NCBI GenBank assembly: GCA_030761205.1
Contig: JAULJL010000024.1
Coordinates: forward strand, 17,101,122 to 17,165,121
DNA: 64,000 nt
Reading direction: 5' to 3'
From: Fremontodendron californicum
Taxonomy: Eukaryota; Streptophyta; Magnoliopsida; Malvales; Malvaceae
Position numbers and translations under genes: made by a program. Below are positions 30,595-40,740 of the stretch, in pieces. Below the pieces are notes generated by a model that did not search any database, had not been told where the DNA came from, and worked only from the letters and a program-made list of their open reading frames with translations. Every line of letters starts with the position of its first letter. The first letter of the stretch is position 1.

Positions 30595-31242
30595 TCACAA
30601 AGACAAAGTGCAATCCACTCCTTGCTCGTCCATATCTCTTTTTCTTTTTCCGAGCGTTTGCGAAACAACCGTAGCAGATAAACACTCATAAGCTTGGAGC
30701 TTTTTGAGTAAATCTTCAATGGTTGTAGCAGAAATTATGGTTCTCCTTGCCTCTGAAAACATGAATCCATTATCCACAACATTATCTAAATATGAAAGCA
30801 AATTACTAAAATAACCATTAATATTAAGCAAACCAATGGGTTTCTTATTTGTGACCAAAGATGACCAAGAAGCCACGCAAGCTATTTCTTCCAATGTACC
30901 CAGACCTCCTGGTAAAGCAATGAATGCATCGGCAGAATGGTACATGATTGTTATCCGTTCAGGGATACTCCAGACTTGTATTTCCTTACCCACGGTAGGT
31001 CCACAAAAACTTGTGAATAGTTTTGGCACGATTCCTAGAACTGGACTTCCTCCGGCGTGTGCTGCTGTAGCGACTGCTCCCATTAAACCCGTACTACTGC
31101 CTCCATAAATCAAGTGGATCTTTTGTTGGGCAAGTATTACTCCAACTCTTATGGCTTCATCAGCGAATATGTTATTTTTCCCTGGATAAGCACCTCCAAA
31201 GACACAAATTTTTTTAATGCGCTGGGACGAAGTACTTTCCAT
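30595..31242 (-). CDS. LOG-like cytokinin riboside 5'-monophosphate phosphoribohydrolase homologue, copy 2
   Basis: 215 residues, intact, intronless, same start choice as copy 1 (MESTSSQRIKK). The PGGLGTLEE box is complete here (ALPGGLGTLEEIACVASW), with the Glu and the upstream Arg in SIPERITIMYHSADAF. The phosphate loop however reads YGGSSTGLMG, with Ser for the second-loop Gly found in copy 1. By my reading the two copies differ at about eight nucleotides over the ORF, about seven of them changing an amino acid, which does not suggest purifying selection between them. The product, if made, would be cytosolic; no signal peptide or membrane segment. Confidence 0.88.
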   Translation of the reverse strand: MESTSSQRIKKICVFGGAYPGKNNIFADEAIRVGVILAQQKIHLIYGGSSTGLMGAVATAAHAGGSPVLGIVPKLFTSFCGPTVGKEIQVWSIPERITIMYHSADAFIALPGGLGTLEEIACVASWSSLVTNKKPIGLLNINGYFSNLLSYLDNVVDNGFMFSEARRTIISATTIEDLLKKLQAYECLSATVVSQTLGKRKRDMDEQGVDCTLSL

Positions 31243-31605
31243 TTTTTTTTTCTTCGAGTGCCTGAAAGAGAATGAGTACATGGTGTAATATATAAAGGAC
31301 TGAGTAGTGAATCAGACAAGAGTAATAATGTCGCCGAAAGTGTATCTGACCTGTCAGAAGAAAATGTTAACCTAACAAAAGATTTTTGCGTGATTTCAGG
31401 AAGAAAATCAAAAAGAGAAAAAAAAATCAACCGTAAAAGACAAATAAAAAAAACGAGAATAATTACACAAATCGAACAACACGTAAATTAAACCAAAATA
31501 AAGTTATTGCAAATTAAACCAAAAGCTGAGAAGTCATTTATTGTAGTTGTGATTGTGGCTCACATCTTCCTCTGGTTTTACGTCCAGAAACGGCTTAAAC
31601 GCCTT

Positions 31606-32142
31606 CTATGAGTCGAGGATATGCTTCCCATCCAGTTTTCTTACAAGCTGGCAAACAGGGTCTTTTAACATCAGATTCCCAAGATGTTGCCATTCCCTTT
31701 GGAATTGCGGCCATAAATCAAGAATTTCTCTTTGTACGTATCCACTAGGATGCGTCTCAAGAGAAAGTTGGATATTACCCAAATTCTCCTTACTCAGTCC
31801 ATCCTTAATGAATTCAATTTTATCATCTCGATTAGAGGACGGAATCCCAATAGAACGACATTTACCGTTACACGTCCATCGTGCACATTTGTGGCAATTT
31901 GAACTCATGCGCTTTGCTCGTCGCTTCTTTGCAAAAGTGCTTCTACCTGTACCTGGTAAATGCAAAACAGGAAGATATTCATCTTCACGTACCTTGGCTT
32001 CAATTATCCAACGTATGTCTCCAGGAATCCCTTTTTGCATAAGCATTCTTAATCTTTCAAATCGAACTTGGTAAAGCTTCAGTAAAATATTTCGAGGAAA
32101 AGGAGGAAATCGTTTCTGCAATCTTGTGAGAATATCATCCAT
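31606..32142 (-). CDS. Unknown basic Cys-cluster protein, copy 2
   Basis: 178 residues, co-linear with the ORF at 23089-23625. The basic arm (KKRRAKRM) and the four Cys (CHKCARWTCNGKC) are unchanged. About five residues differ from copy 1, for instance Asp to Tyr in ETHPSGYVQREI and Glu to Gly in KGIPGDIRWIIEA. A longer frame reaches an ATG at 32196, but that ATG is upstream of the pyrimidine tract ending CAG/GATG and adds only Phe/Ser/Asn-rich residues, so 32142 is preferred. Confidence 0.75.
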   Translation of the reverse strand: MDDILTRLQKRFPPFPRNILLKLYQVRFERLRMLMQKGIPGDIRWIIEAKVREDEYLPVLHLPGTGRSTFAKKRRAKRMSSNCHKCARWTCNGKCRSIGIPSSNRDDKIEFIKDGLSKENLGNIQLSLETHPSGYVQREILDLWPQFQREWQHLGNLMLKDPVCQLVRKLDGKHILDS

Positions 32143-32179
32143 CCTGAAAGAAAGAAAAAAAATGAAAGAGAAATTGAAA

Positions 32180-32200
32180 GAGAAATTTATATACAATATC
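32180..32200 (-). promoter_or_regulatory. TATA-like box before Cys-cluster ORF, copy 2
   Basis: Minus strand GTATATAAATTTCTC about 45 nt before the ATG at 32142. Same element as at 23671-23681. Confidence 0.5.
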
Positions 32201-32349
32201 AGTTTTGTGGGTAGCTGATGGAACCGACTTAAATAATCACGGAGTACCGTTATCCGCCATTTAACCGGGGTTAAAAAAATAAAAATTATATTTGCATCTA
32301 GTTATTTTCAAAACAAGGATCAGAAAGAAAAACAGCATAAAAAAAAACT

Positions 32350-32560
32350 CAAAAACAAAACACTCTAAATGAAATCCTAAATTCTTCCCCCCCACACATA
32401 ATTCTTACATTGTCATTAATGTAATGCTATTATCCCCCAATGCAAGAATTATATGTAAGAGAAAAGAACTATTAAACAAAAGAAACTTATGCAGCCTAAA
32501 TGAATTTAAAAGCAGTAAACACAATTAACAAAGAAACATAAGAAATAAAAATAATAAAAA
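32350..32560. repeat. Cassette-flanking direct repeat, upstream arm (copy 2)
   Basis: Equivalent of 23831-24033: ACTCAAAAACAAAACACTC, C-rich tract, ATTCTTACATTGTC hairpin. Partner arm about 29985-30230. Confidence 0.65.
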
Positions 32561-32684
32561 TAATAAAAGAAAAAGGAAAAGAAAGAGAAAGAGAAAGAGA
32601 AAGCAAATCTGAATATGGAAGGTTGGCAATTTCATCTTTAATTGGGCTGCCTTCCCAATTAACACTTGAGTTAGTGTTTTGAAT

Positions 32685-33623
32685 CTAACCAACACCCCTT
32701 CTTGGCTTTTTAGGCTTGTGAGGCTCATACATGAAATTTCCCAAATTTATGCGTTTGAGAGGAAGCTTTCTTTGCACAACAGTGGATGCATTCTCCATTA
32801 CAAGTATTATTCCATCATCCTTGGTGGTGCATATCTCATCGAGGAATGGTGCATCTTTTGGTACTTGTTGAATGACATCCACAAACAAACTGTTTAAGGT
32901 TTCCAGCGTGTCTTGTTCATGTTCATCCTCCTTGAACTTTGCGAATCTACTAGGAAAAGGTGGAGAAGAAACATTAGTAAAAATTGGAATCTCAAACGTT
33001 ACCTCAGGTGCTGAAATACTCTTATTTGGATTTGTGGCTTCATTATCCTCAAGAATAGAATCCATCTCTAATTTTGTCTCATCCTCATCTTGTTCATCAT
33101 TCTTCAAGGTCACAATAGTAGTATTCTCCTTTGGGTTAATCATTGTTTGGGCAGAGAGTTCTTCAGATCTTTGTGCTACCCATACCACCATACTACTAGC
33201 CAATAGGCTCATTTGCCTTTCCAAACTCTGGATACTTACCCTTGTTTCCTGTTGAAATTGCAAAGTATTAGTAACAAGAGAATCGACAAGATCTTCTAAA
33301 GAAGTACCTGAGTTTTGAGTCATATGTAGTGGCTGAAAAAGATCTGGTTCTTGAGACCATGATTGATTAAATCTAGATGGATGAGTGTAATTGGCATAAG
33401 GATCTACTTCTTGGTAATTTTCTGAGTAGCCATAATTAGTATGATCCCACCATCCCTCATGGTAAGTGTTTGAGTAATGATCATACTGTTGGTCTTGGAA
33501 CACTTGATGGCCTTGACATCCTCCCATGGCCAATTGTTGAACTGGGTAGGTGAGATTGGCTTGTTGATTTTCCATGTTCATGTATGCCACCAACTCTTCA
33601 AGTGTTAGATTGCTCAATTCCAT
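32685..33623 (-). CDS. gag C-terminal-like ORF, copy 2
   Basis: 312 residues, uninterrupted, same length as in copy 1. It keeps the SLEDLV helix, the SIQSLERQMSLLASSMV segment and PPFPSRFAKFKEDEHEQDTL ... VPKDAPFLDEICTT. It lacks capsid core, zinc knuckle and protease. Followed after about 125 nt by the direct-repeat arm. Confidence 0.75.
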   Translation of the reverse strand: MELSNLTLEELVAYMNMENQQANLTYPVQQLAMGGCQGHQVFQDQQYDHYSNTYHEGWWDHTNYGYSENYQEVDPYANYTHPSRFNQSWSQEPDLFQPLHMTQNSGTSLEDLVDSLVTNTLQFQQETRVSIQSLERQMSLLASSMVVWVAQRSEELSAQTMINPKENTTIVTLKNDEQDEDETKLEMDSILEDNEATNPNKSISAPEVTFEIPIFTNVSSPPFPSRFAKFKEDEHEQDTLETLNSLFVDVIQQVPKDAPFLDEICTTKDDGIILVMENASTVVQRKLPLKRINLGNFMYEPHKPKKPRRGVG

Positions 33624-33738
33624 CGTTTTGTTTTTTTTTTCAAAATTTGATAAGAAAAACTTGTATGTACAAGAAAATAGAACTAATTAGAACTGAAAAT
33701 AAGAATAAACCAAGTAACAAATAAACTAAAGAAAACAA

Positions 33739-33756
33739 TCCCCGGCAACGGCGCCA
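33739..33756 (-). other. Primer binding site (tRNA-Asp type), copy 2
   Basis: Plus strand TCCCCGGCAACGGCGCCA, six bases from the LTR at 33763. Confidence 0.85.
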
Positions 33757-33762
33757 AAATTT

Positions 33763-35825
33763 TGATGCACCCAAAAGAGTGTATCTTATTTAACCTTGCA
33801 CTAAAAAGATAAATTGTAAGTATAGTAGTTAGCAAGGGTCGAGTCCTCAGGGATTGGGTTTTAGTTTATAAGTTAATAGTTTAAAACTTAAATTCAAGAA
33901 CAATAAAAGAAAAGGAATTTTTAAAGCCAGATTTAAACTAAAGTAAATAATAAGAAGAAGATGCAAGGCGGTATAACCAGCCAATAAAAATATATATACT
34001 AAATTAGGCGGTATAACCAGCCAATAAAAATATATATACTAAATTAGGCGGTATAACCAGCCAATAAAAGTAAAACAAAGTTAATATACAAATTAGGCGG
34101 TATAACCAGCCAATAAAAATAAATATACTTTTAAAAATAAGCAAACTAGAAAAGTAAGAAAACAAGTAAGTAAGAAGAATCAAATATGAAAAATATGGTT
34201 AAGGTTTCATTCTCCACCACTAGACATCATTAAGAATCAATTTCAGATCTATCAATATCAACCAACTATCAAAGTTAACAACCGTAGATAACAACAAGCT
34301 CTGTTATCCCAATCTTTCCTTAGTTTGTCGTTAAATAGAACAAGCTCTCTATTTAATCTCTAACCATCAAACAACCTAGAATAAGCTCTCTAGATTCAAT
34401 TTAATGGCAGCTTTATGATGAGAAAGATAGGTTGATCTAAGCAACAAACACATAAGCTCGGATTGTTCAACTTAGGTTATGTTCCACTTTGCAATTATTG
34501 AAAACTTGACCATAATCATTAATCACAAATTGCCACTTATGAATAGGAAATCAAGACAATTACACGGATCAAGACTCCTAAACTAGCAATAGATAATTAT
34601 CAAGATCTATCTAGTTGTACACCTAAACAAATCAAGACAACATCATGAACAATTCTTGTAGAAGAACATAAGCAACTTTGATAGAAAATTAATGATAGAT
34701 AGAATCTGAAAATCAATTATAAAACATGTCTAGGGCTTTGAAATCACCCTTAACCAAATAGAAGTTTAGCCTAGCATAGGCATTGTAAACATAAAATTAT
34801 ATAGAATCTAAGAAGAAAATAAAAGAAAGAAAGAAGAAGAAGAAGAATATTAATTATCCAACCTCTTGCTCTTTCTGAAGAAAAAGAAAACTAGAGAAAA
34901 GAAAGAAGAAGAAAACTTAGAGAATTTTATTACAATGGCTAATATCCTACCTATGTACAATATGATCCTCTACAATCATCCAAGGCCCTCTATTTATACA
35001 CATTTTGGAGGGCTAAATGACAAGAGACAAGCTTTACAAATTTCAAAGGTAGGTATAATAGGTGGGTGCATTTTTCTAACAATTTTCGTCATATTGTATG
35101 ACCATTTTGATCAGCCAACTTGATGGTCGATTTTGTCAATCTTGGAGGCCTGATCTGATCACATGGTCTTCTAGAAAAATGTTCCCCTATGAGTTACTGA
35201 TTCATAGCCGTTGGAATCAGCTCATTTTCTGATGTGTAGAAGAAGATATGGGCAAAATACGAAAACAGGTCAGCACAGACGTCATTGCACATCAGCCAAC
35301 TTGATGGTCGATTTCTTCAATATTGGAGGCTTTATCTGATCACATGGTCTTCTAGACAAATGTTCCCCTATCAGTTAGTGACCCATAGCCGTTGGAATCA
35401 GCTCATTTGCTGATGTGGATCGGACGATATGGTCAAAATGCGAAACATGGTCAGCACAGACGTCATTGCACATCAGCCAACTTGATGGTCGATTTCGCTA
35501 GGGAAAACGACTCCGTTTCAAGAAGTTTAAAACATGAAAAAGATAGATATGCCTCTTAACTTTGCATGGTTAAAATACCAGCCTTATTTCTTCAGTGAAA
35601 CTCGAGATATAGCTGATATGGCAAAAGGTGTCGGAACTGGAACTGAACTGAATTTGCCCTTAATTCTAGTAATCTCAAATCACTCAAAGAAACTTGTGAA
35701 AAACACCAAATTACATAAAAATATAAAAGATAATAAACACAATTAGACTAAACAATAATAACTCGTATTTGACACAAAACAATAATAAAACATAACTAAA
35801 AACTATATAATTATACGAGTTATCA
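33763..35825 (-). repeat. 5' LTR, copy 2 (2063 bp)
   Basis: Same ends and same length as 26434-28496. Differences I saw include the base before GCTCTCTAGATTC, ATAGCC against ATATCC, TTTGCTGATG against TTTGCGGATG, and AAAATACCAGCC against AAAATTTCAGCC. It has the four-unit array at 33967-34120. Confidence 0.95.
34988..34999 (-). promoter_or_regulatory. LTR TATA box, copy 2 5' LTR
   Basis: Minus strand GTATAAATAGAG; this is the promoter expected to drive the whole copy 2 transcript. Confidence 0.75.
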
Positions 35826-35830
35826 ACAAG
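35826..35830. other. TSD ACAAG, right, of copy 2
   Basis: Follows ...GAGTTATCA of the copy 2 5' LTR and continues into the interrupted LTR of copy 1. Confidence 0.95.
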
Positions 35831-36455
35831 CTTTACAAATTTCAAAGGTAGGTATAATAGGTGGGTGCATTTTTCTAACAATTTTCGTCATATTGTATGA
35901 CAATTTTGATCAGCCAACTTGATGGTCGATTTTGTCAATATTGGAAGCCTGATCTGATCACATGGTCTTCTATAAAAATGTTCCCCTGTCAGTTACTGAT
36001 CCATAGCCGTTGGAATCAGCTCATTTGCTGATGTGGATAAGAAGATATGGGCAAAATACGAAAACAGGTCAGCACAGACGTCGTTGCACATCAGCCAACT
36101 TGATGGTCGATTTCGCTAGGGAAAACGACTCCGTTTCAAGAAGTGTAAAACATGAAAAAGATAGATATGCCTCTTAACTTTGCACGGTTAAAATTTCAGC
36201 CTTATTGCTTCAGTGAAACTCCAGATATAGCTGATATGGAAAAAGGTGTCGAAACTGGAACTGAACTGAATTTGCCCTTAATTGTTGATTTAACCTAGTA
36301 ATCTGAAATCACTCAAAGAAACTCGTAAAAAAACACCAAATTACATAAAAATATAAAAGATCATAAACACAATTAGACTAAGCAATAATAACTCGTATTT
36401 GACACAAAACAATAATAAAACATAACTAAAAACTATATAATTATACGAGTTATCA
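35831..36455 (-). repeat. 5' LTR of copy 1, upstream (U3) part
   Basis: 625 bp continuing from the TSD CTTTACAAATTTCAAAGG to the end GAGTTATCA. Displaced from the rest of its LTR by copy 2. Confidence 0.95.
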
Positions 36456-36460
36456 CTTAT
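36456..36460. other. TSD CTTAT, right, of non-autonomous copy 1
   Basis: CTTAT directly after ...GAGTTATCA. It pairs with 18245-18249 and proves that 18250-36455 entered as one insertion. The target is inside an apparent intron of the antisense gene (donor CTAG/GTAGTTTT at 18231, probable acceptor near 36508). Confidence 0.92.
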
Positions 36461-36508
36461 GCCTTGGGACCCTTATGTTGTCTAACCTTGCATTGGTTTC
36501 TTTGCAAG

Positions 36509-37944
36509 ATAGCTGGTGGTCAGAACCTGATGGCTCGCATGCTGAGCCGAGAACCTCCCGTTGCCTCGAGGGAGAGTCCTTCTAAGAGGGGAAAGGATCC
36601 CTCTGCAAAGAGGCAGAAGATAGGCCACGAGGGAATCAGGATAAGGGATCCTGCACCCCCTCCTCTTGTCGTGGCGGCCACTATCGAAGCCCTGCCCGTG
36701 GGCACTTCCACCCAGTCCTTACCTGATCGGACCAAAGGTAAGGATAAGAACACAGAGAGAAGTAAAAGGAGTGACAAGGGCAAGAAGGCCCAGGACAAGA
36801 AAGGTTTTCAGGATAGAAACCGAAGCCTCCCTCCCCTTCCCCCTTTGCCAGAGGGACGATCTTTAACGGCGAGCTATCCGGAGTATTTCGCCTGGCGGGA
36901 TCGGTTGCATTTAACCTGCATCCCTCTCGATGTGGATAAGACCGTGACATGGCTCTGGGAACACACCATGTTGGGGACCGAAAGGGAGTTAGATCCTTAT
37001 GCTCCCGTCTTGCTTCAACGTTCACTGGTGGCTCATTAGGTCGAGGTAAGGTGGCAAATCGATTCGGCATTTATCGTGGCTTTATTTTCTCAATTTTTCT
37101 CCTAACCTTAGCTGACTCATGTTTCAGGAGCGATGATGGCACTGGCCTTGTACAACCGGGGCAGAGAAATCGAATGTCTTCTGGAAGACTCCATGAAAAA
37201 GGCTTCTAAATTTGAGCACAAGATGCATGCTAAGGATAAAACGGCGAGCACTTCTGCTGCCTGTGTTGTCGAGCTGGAGAACCAGCTAAGAGAGGCCAAG
37301 GAAAAGTTGGCAGTGGCAGAACAATTTTGCGTGGATAAGGTTGGCGAGGATGAGCGCCAAAAGAGCTGGCTGAGAAGAACTTGGCCTAATCTCAAGAAAA
37401 GGTCCGTATGATGAGGGATCGCTTGATTGAGGCGGGCCAAGACAGGTTGAGGGCCCTGGAGGCTAAAGACAAGGAGTAGGAAGCCAAGCTGGAGGGAGAG
37501 GTTGCCAGGATGAAGCAAGAGGAGGAGAAGATCTTGGATGAGACATGGGGGTCTACATGGGCTACAGGATGAATGCCCTTTCCATAGTTCAGGTGTGGTT
37601 CGGACCCCTAGACCTTCGGGGAGCAAACTTTGCTGCCATAGAGGCAGTCCCTAAGGGGTTCGAGTCTATTCCCAGATGGCGCTGCACTTGAAAGCCTTAG
37701 GCAATTTTTGGCAGCCAAGGATCCTCCTCCAACTCCACTAGAAAGCGTTCCTACCACCCCCGTCATCGAATGTGACAAGTTGGGGGTTCCTGCTGATGAG
37801 GGCATAACAGTAGATGTGCCATCCAGGGATGACCTTGAGCCCGATGTTGTTGTCTTCGGTGACGGTGTCGTCGAAGGCCACCAAGGTGTTAGCGGTAATA
37901 ATAGCAATGTAGTTAATGTCGAGGGCCCCATTGATGTAGAGTAG
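36509..37944 (+). pseudogene. Antisense gene of host Tat element, 3' exons
   Basis: The block from about 36509 to 37045 begins with IAGGQNLMARMLSREPPVAS and is then rich in Lys/Arg (EGSFxx-like basic stretch, residues KGKKAQDKKGFQDRN). It contains SYPEYFAWRDRLHLTCIPLD and one TAG near 37037. After an 82-nt intron the block 37128-37411 is a coiled coil (SMKKASKFEHKM, VVELENQLREAKEKLAVAEQ). The final acidic tail 37708-37944 ends in a stop at 37942. A basic linker plus coiled-coil C-terminus is common in this ORF class. Frameshifts lie around 37400 and 37640. Confidence 0.62.
37046..37127 (+). other. Intron of the antisense gene (82 nt)
   Basis: Donor GAG/GTAAGGTGG, U-rich body, acceptor CTCATGTTTCAG/GAGCG. 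It separates the Lys-rich exon from the coiled-coil exon. Confidence 0.65.
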
Positions 37945-38119
37945 GGTAGCTCGCTAGAATGTATAATTTCATTTGCTTAAATGAAAGAAGAATTATTTAT
38001 TTGTGCGTGTTCTATCTTGTTTATTTATGCATCATGTGTTTCGTAGTAGGTACTTGGTGATGTGTTGTAGGGTTTCATGAAGCAAGTATTCATATGAGAA
38101 CGTATGAAGAAGGCGAGCT

Positions 38120-38525
38120 AGAGGCCGTTGGGCGTGTTACATGGAGTCGCGAGGCGAGCATAGGTGCGTGAACGCATGGATGGGCTAGTTAGAGGCCGTT
38201 GGGCATCCTTGGACGCGTAGGAGGGCAAGTTAGAGGATCGTTGGGCATGTTACATAGTATCGCGAGGCGAGCACACATGTGTGAACGCATGGATGGGCCA
38301 GTTAGAGGCCGTTGGGCGTGTTACACGGTGTCGCGAGACGAGTACACGTGCGTGAACGCATGGATGGGCCAGTTAGAGGTCGTTAGGTGTCCTTGGACGC
38401 GTATGAGGGTCAGTTAGAGGCTGTTGGGCATGTTACACGGTGTCACGAGGCTAGCACATTGCGTGAACGCATGGATGGGCCAGTTAGAGGCCGTTGGGCG
38501 TCCTTAGACGCGTAGGAGTCAAAGA
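38120..38525. repeat. GC-richer tandem array, composite about 112-bp unit
   Basis: Alternates a 71-bp block (GTTAGAGGCCGTTGGGCGTG ... CGTGAACGCATGGATGGGCC) with a shorter about 41-bp block (CATCCTTGGACGCGTAGGAGG). About three and a half composite units are present. It contains many CpGs, unlike its AT-rich surroundings. It lies between the antisense gene and pol of the host element. Confidence 0.85.
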
Positions 38526-38601
38526 GTTGTCGATATAGATTTTGCCTACAAAATGAAACTTCATTTCATTATGTATTCATGATGAAAGAAAAATACAAAA
38601 T

Positions 38602-38606
38602 CCATT
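38602..38606. other. TSD CCATT, left, of Ogre complex
   Basis: CCATT precedes TGTCACAACC at 38607. The same pentamer follows the LTR end at 60952. Confidence 0.85.
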
Positions 38607-39270
38607 TGTCACAACCTAAAAAATAACAAGTCTCATTGCAAGACTTTATTATTCGTTAAGTGTGACATTGAAAAAAACAGAGGAAAAGTCGTCTTAATTC
38701 CTCTAGAAAAATGAAGGTTTTTTGAAAATAACTTTGAAAAAGACATGGAGTCGCCACCAATCTTTTTTGGTTAGGTGTGATCGGCCACCTATTAAAATCG
38801 ATTTTGTAAAACATTTTAAAATTAATTAAAACATTTAAAAAAAAAAACCAATTTCAAGTCTACGTTTTAAATCAGAGAAATCAAAGAAGCAGGTTCGGAA
38901 CTCGGTTACGTGTAGGGAAGGATTAGCACCCCCACAACGCCCGTATAAAACGGTACCTTATTAATCGTGTGTTATCTCAAGTCTCGGTAAAAAGTCGACT
39001 TTTAATTTGATGTTTCAAGTTAATTCCCAATTTAAAGAAAAAAATAATTCCATTTTTAATTGAAAATGATCCGGAATTTATAAATTCAAAATTTTCCTAT
39101 TTTCCCCAACAAACGTGGCAAAATATAGAAATTTTTATTAGTTTGAAAAACTTTCCGAATCATTCTCATTTTAAAGAAGATATTCTGTTATTAATGATAA
39201 TTGATGATATCCTCTCCAGCAAACCCGGCAGAGAATTCATGAATTATTTTAACTCAGGAATATCTTTTTT
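38607..39270 (-). repeat. Ogre LTR fragment (minus orientation), left arm of palindrome
   Basis: First 664 bp of the LTR as read on the plus strand, from TGTCACAACC. It stops near AATATCTTTTTT, where the opposite-orientation fragment begins. Confidence 0.85.
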
Positions 39271-39830
39271 AAAACGAGAATGATTCGGAAAGTTTTTCAA
39301 ACTAATAAAAATTTCTATATTTTGCCACGTTTGTTGGGGAATATAGAAAAATTTTGAATTTATAAATTCCGGATCATTTTCAATTAAAAATGGAATTATT
39401 GTTTTTTCTTTAAATTGGGAATTAACTTGAAATATCAAATTAAAAATTGACTTTTTACCGAGACTTGAGATAACACACGATTAATAAGGTACCGTTTTAT
39501 ACGGGCGTTGTGAGGTGCTAATCCTTCCCCACACCTAACCGAGTCCCGAACCCGCTTCTTTGATTTCTCTGGTTTAAAACGTAGACTTGAAATTGGTTTT
39601 TAAAAAATGTTTTAATTAATTTTAAAATGTTTTATAAAATCGATTTTAATAGGTGGCCGATCACACCTAACCAAAAAAGATTGGTGGAGACTCCATGTCT
39701 TTTTCAAGGTGATTTTCAAAATCTTCGTTTTTCTAGAGGAATTAAGTCGACTTTTCCTTGGTTTTTTAATGTCACACTTAACAAATAATAAAGTCTTGCG
39801 ATGAGACTTGTTATTTTTTAGGTTGTGATA
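39271..39830 (+). repeat. 5' LTR remnant of plus-strand Ogre, right arm of palindrome
   Basis: Last 560 bp of the LTR in sense orientation, ending GGTTGTGATA at 39830 (expected ...CGACA), then the PBS. It is the near-perfect reverse complement of 38607-39176. Confidence 0.85.
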
Positions 39831-39833
39831 GTT

Positions 39834-39851
39834 TGGCGACTCCACTGGGAC
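39834..39851 (+). other. Primer binding site, plus-strand Ogre
   Basis: TGGCGACTCCACTGGGAC, three bases after the LTR; identical to the site at 10368-10385. Confidence 0.8.
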
Positions 39852-40740
39852 TATTAGAGAGTCAGGCCTAGAATTAGTCGTGTGTTATCAAAGTCTCGAT
39901 TTTGTTGGTTTAATTGGTAATTAATTTTAATTCCCACATTTAAAAAAATAAGGATAATTTCAAAAATAATAAAATGTTTTTAAATATGTCTATATTCATG
40001 TGCATACATATTATAATTGTTCAGGTTATTTTGGTGCATATATTCATTTATTGATTAATTGATGACTTATGTTGTTTAATCTTGTTGGGACATTTAGAAT
40101 AAGGGATGTAGAATAGGTGGTGAAAGGTTTGTTATTTCTCCTCACACACTACACTACACGTGCATTTGCATATCATGAGTCCTATACCCGGGTTTCGTCA
40201 TTTTAGGTGGGAGCAAAGTAACTAAGCCTTCGTGATTAACAATCCGCATGGGGTAGGGAAATAGACTCTAACGAATTGACCCGCTTTCATCGGGGTGCCT
40301 TACTAGCCTTCACCGACGACAGTGAGGAACAATTCGAGGCTTTTAGAACTAATTCTCCTTCATATAGTAAACCTAGGCGAAGCCATGCCGGATTTCCAAT
40401 TAGATATCCCGAACTTAAGAACACATGGAGGAATATTTCCAATCCTTTTACCTTCTATTCTACTTTCCGAATAAGTTTATTTTTGAAAATCGGACAATGA
40501 TGAACATACATCACAATGCCCGTAATAAGTGTTGGTATGTCGTCCCAAGGGTGTTATAATGTCGAAATTTTATTGGCATCCTCAGGGATAATTATTGTTC
40601 TGAATTATATTTTTTGTATTATTCAAATTTATTCTCGTTACTAATTCATTTTCTTTTTGTTGTTTTTTTTTGTCTTTTTGCATTCTTGTCATCATTTTTT
40701 GCACATGAAAGGTTATTGGTCTCGGGATAATATTCAACCA
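39852..40740 (+). other. 5' leader, plus-strand Ogre
   Basis: Homologous to 9420-10367. The frame at 40276-40500 is weak and not conserved in element 1. No gene claimed. Confidence 0.55.

Larger units (their letters stand above)
26434..35825 (-). mobile_element. Non-autonomous gypsy element with LOG cassette, copy 2 (nested)
   Basis: 9392 bp, complete, same orientation as copy 1, inserted in the 5' LTR of copy 1. Both LTRs are exactly 2063 bp with only about eight to ten differences in my reading. It has the same gene order as copy 1. It differs by longer LTRs, a 111-bp tandem duplication in the 3' non-coding region and a handful of coding changes. Confidence 0.95.
18250..36455 (-). mobile_element. 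Non-autonomous gypsy element with LOG cassette, copy 1
   Basis: Minus-strand element; 8814 bp once the nested copy 2 and one duplicated pentamer are removed. Sense order: 5' LTR (36455-35831 plus 26433-25225), PBS, gag-tail ORF, unknown Cys-cluster ORF, LOG-like ORF, long 3' non-coding region, PPT, 3' LTR. No RT, RNase H or integrase motif occurs on either strand, so it must move with enzymes from a partner. Both LTRs total 1834 bp and I see only about eight to ten differences between them. Confidence 0.93.

Noticed and set aside
37117..37626. 169-codon minus-strand ORF over the antisense-gene exons
   Set aside because: Leu/Ser-rich complement of the coiled-coil exon; codon pattern is a shadow.
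38120..38525. Tandem array considered as a CRISPR array
   Set aside because: Units are contiguous composite repeats without unique spacers, in a eukaryotic retroelement.
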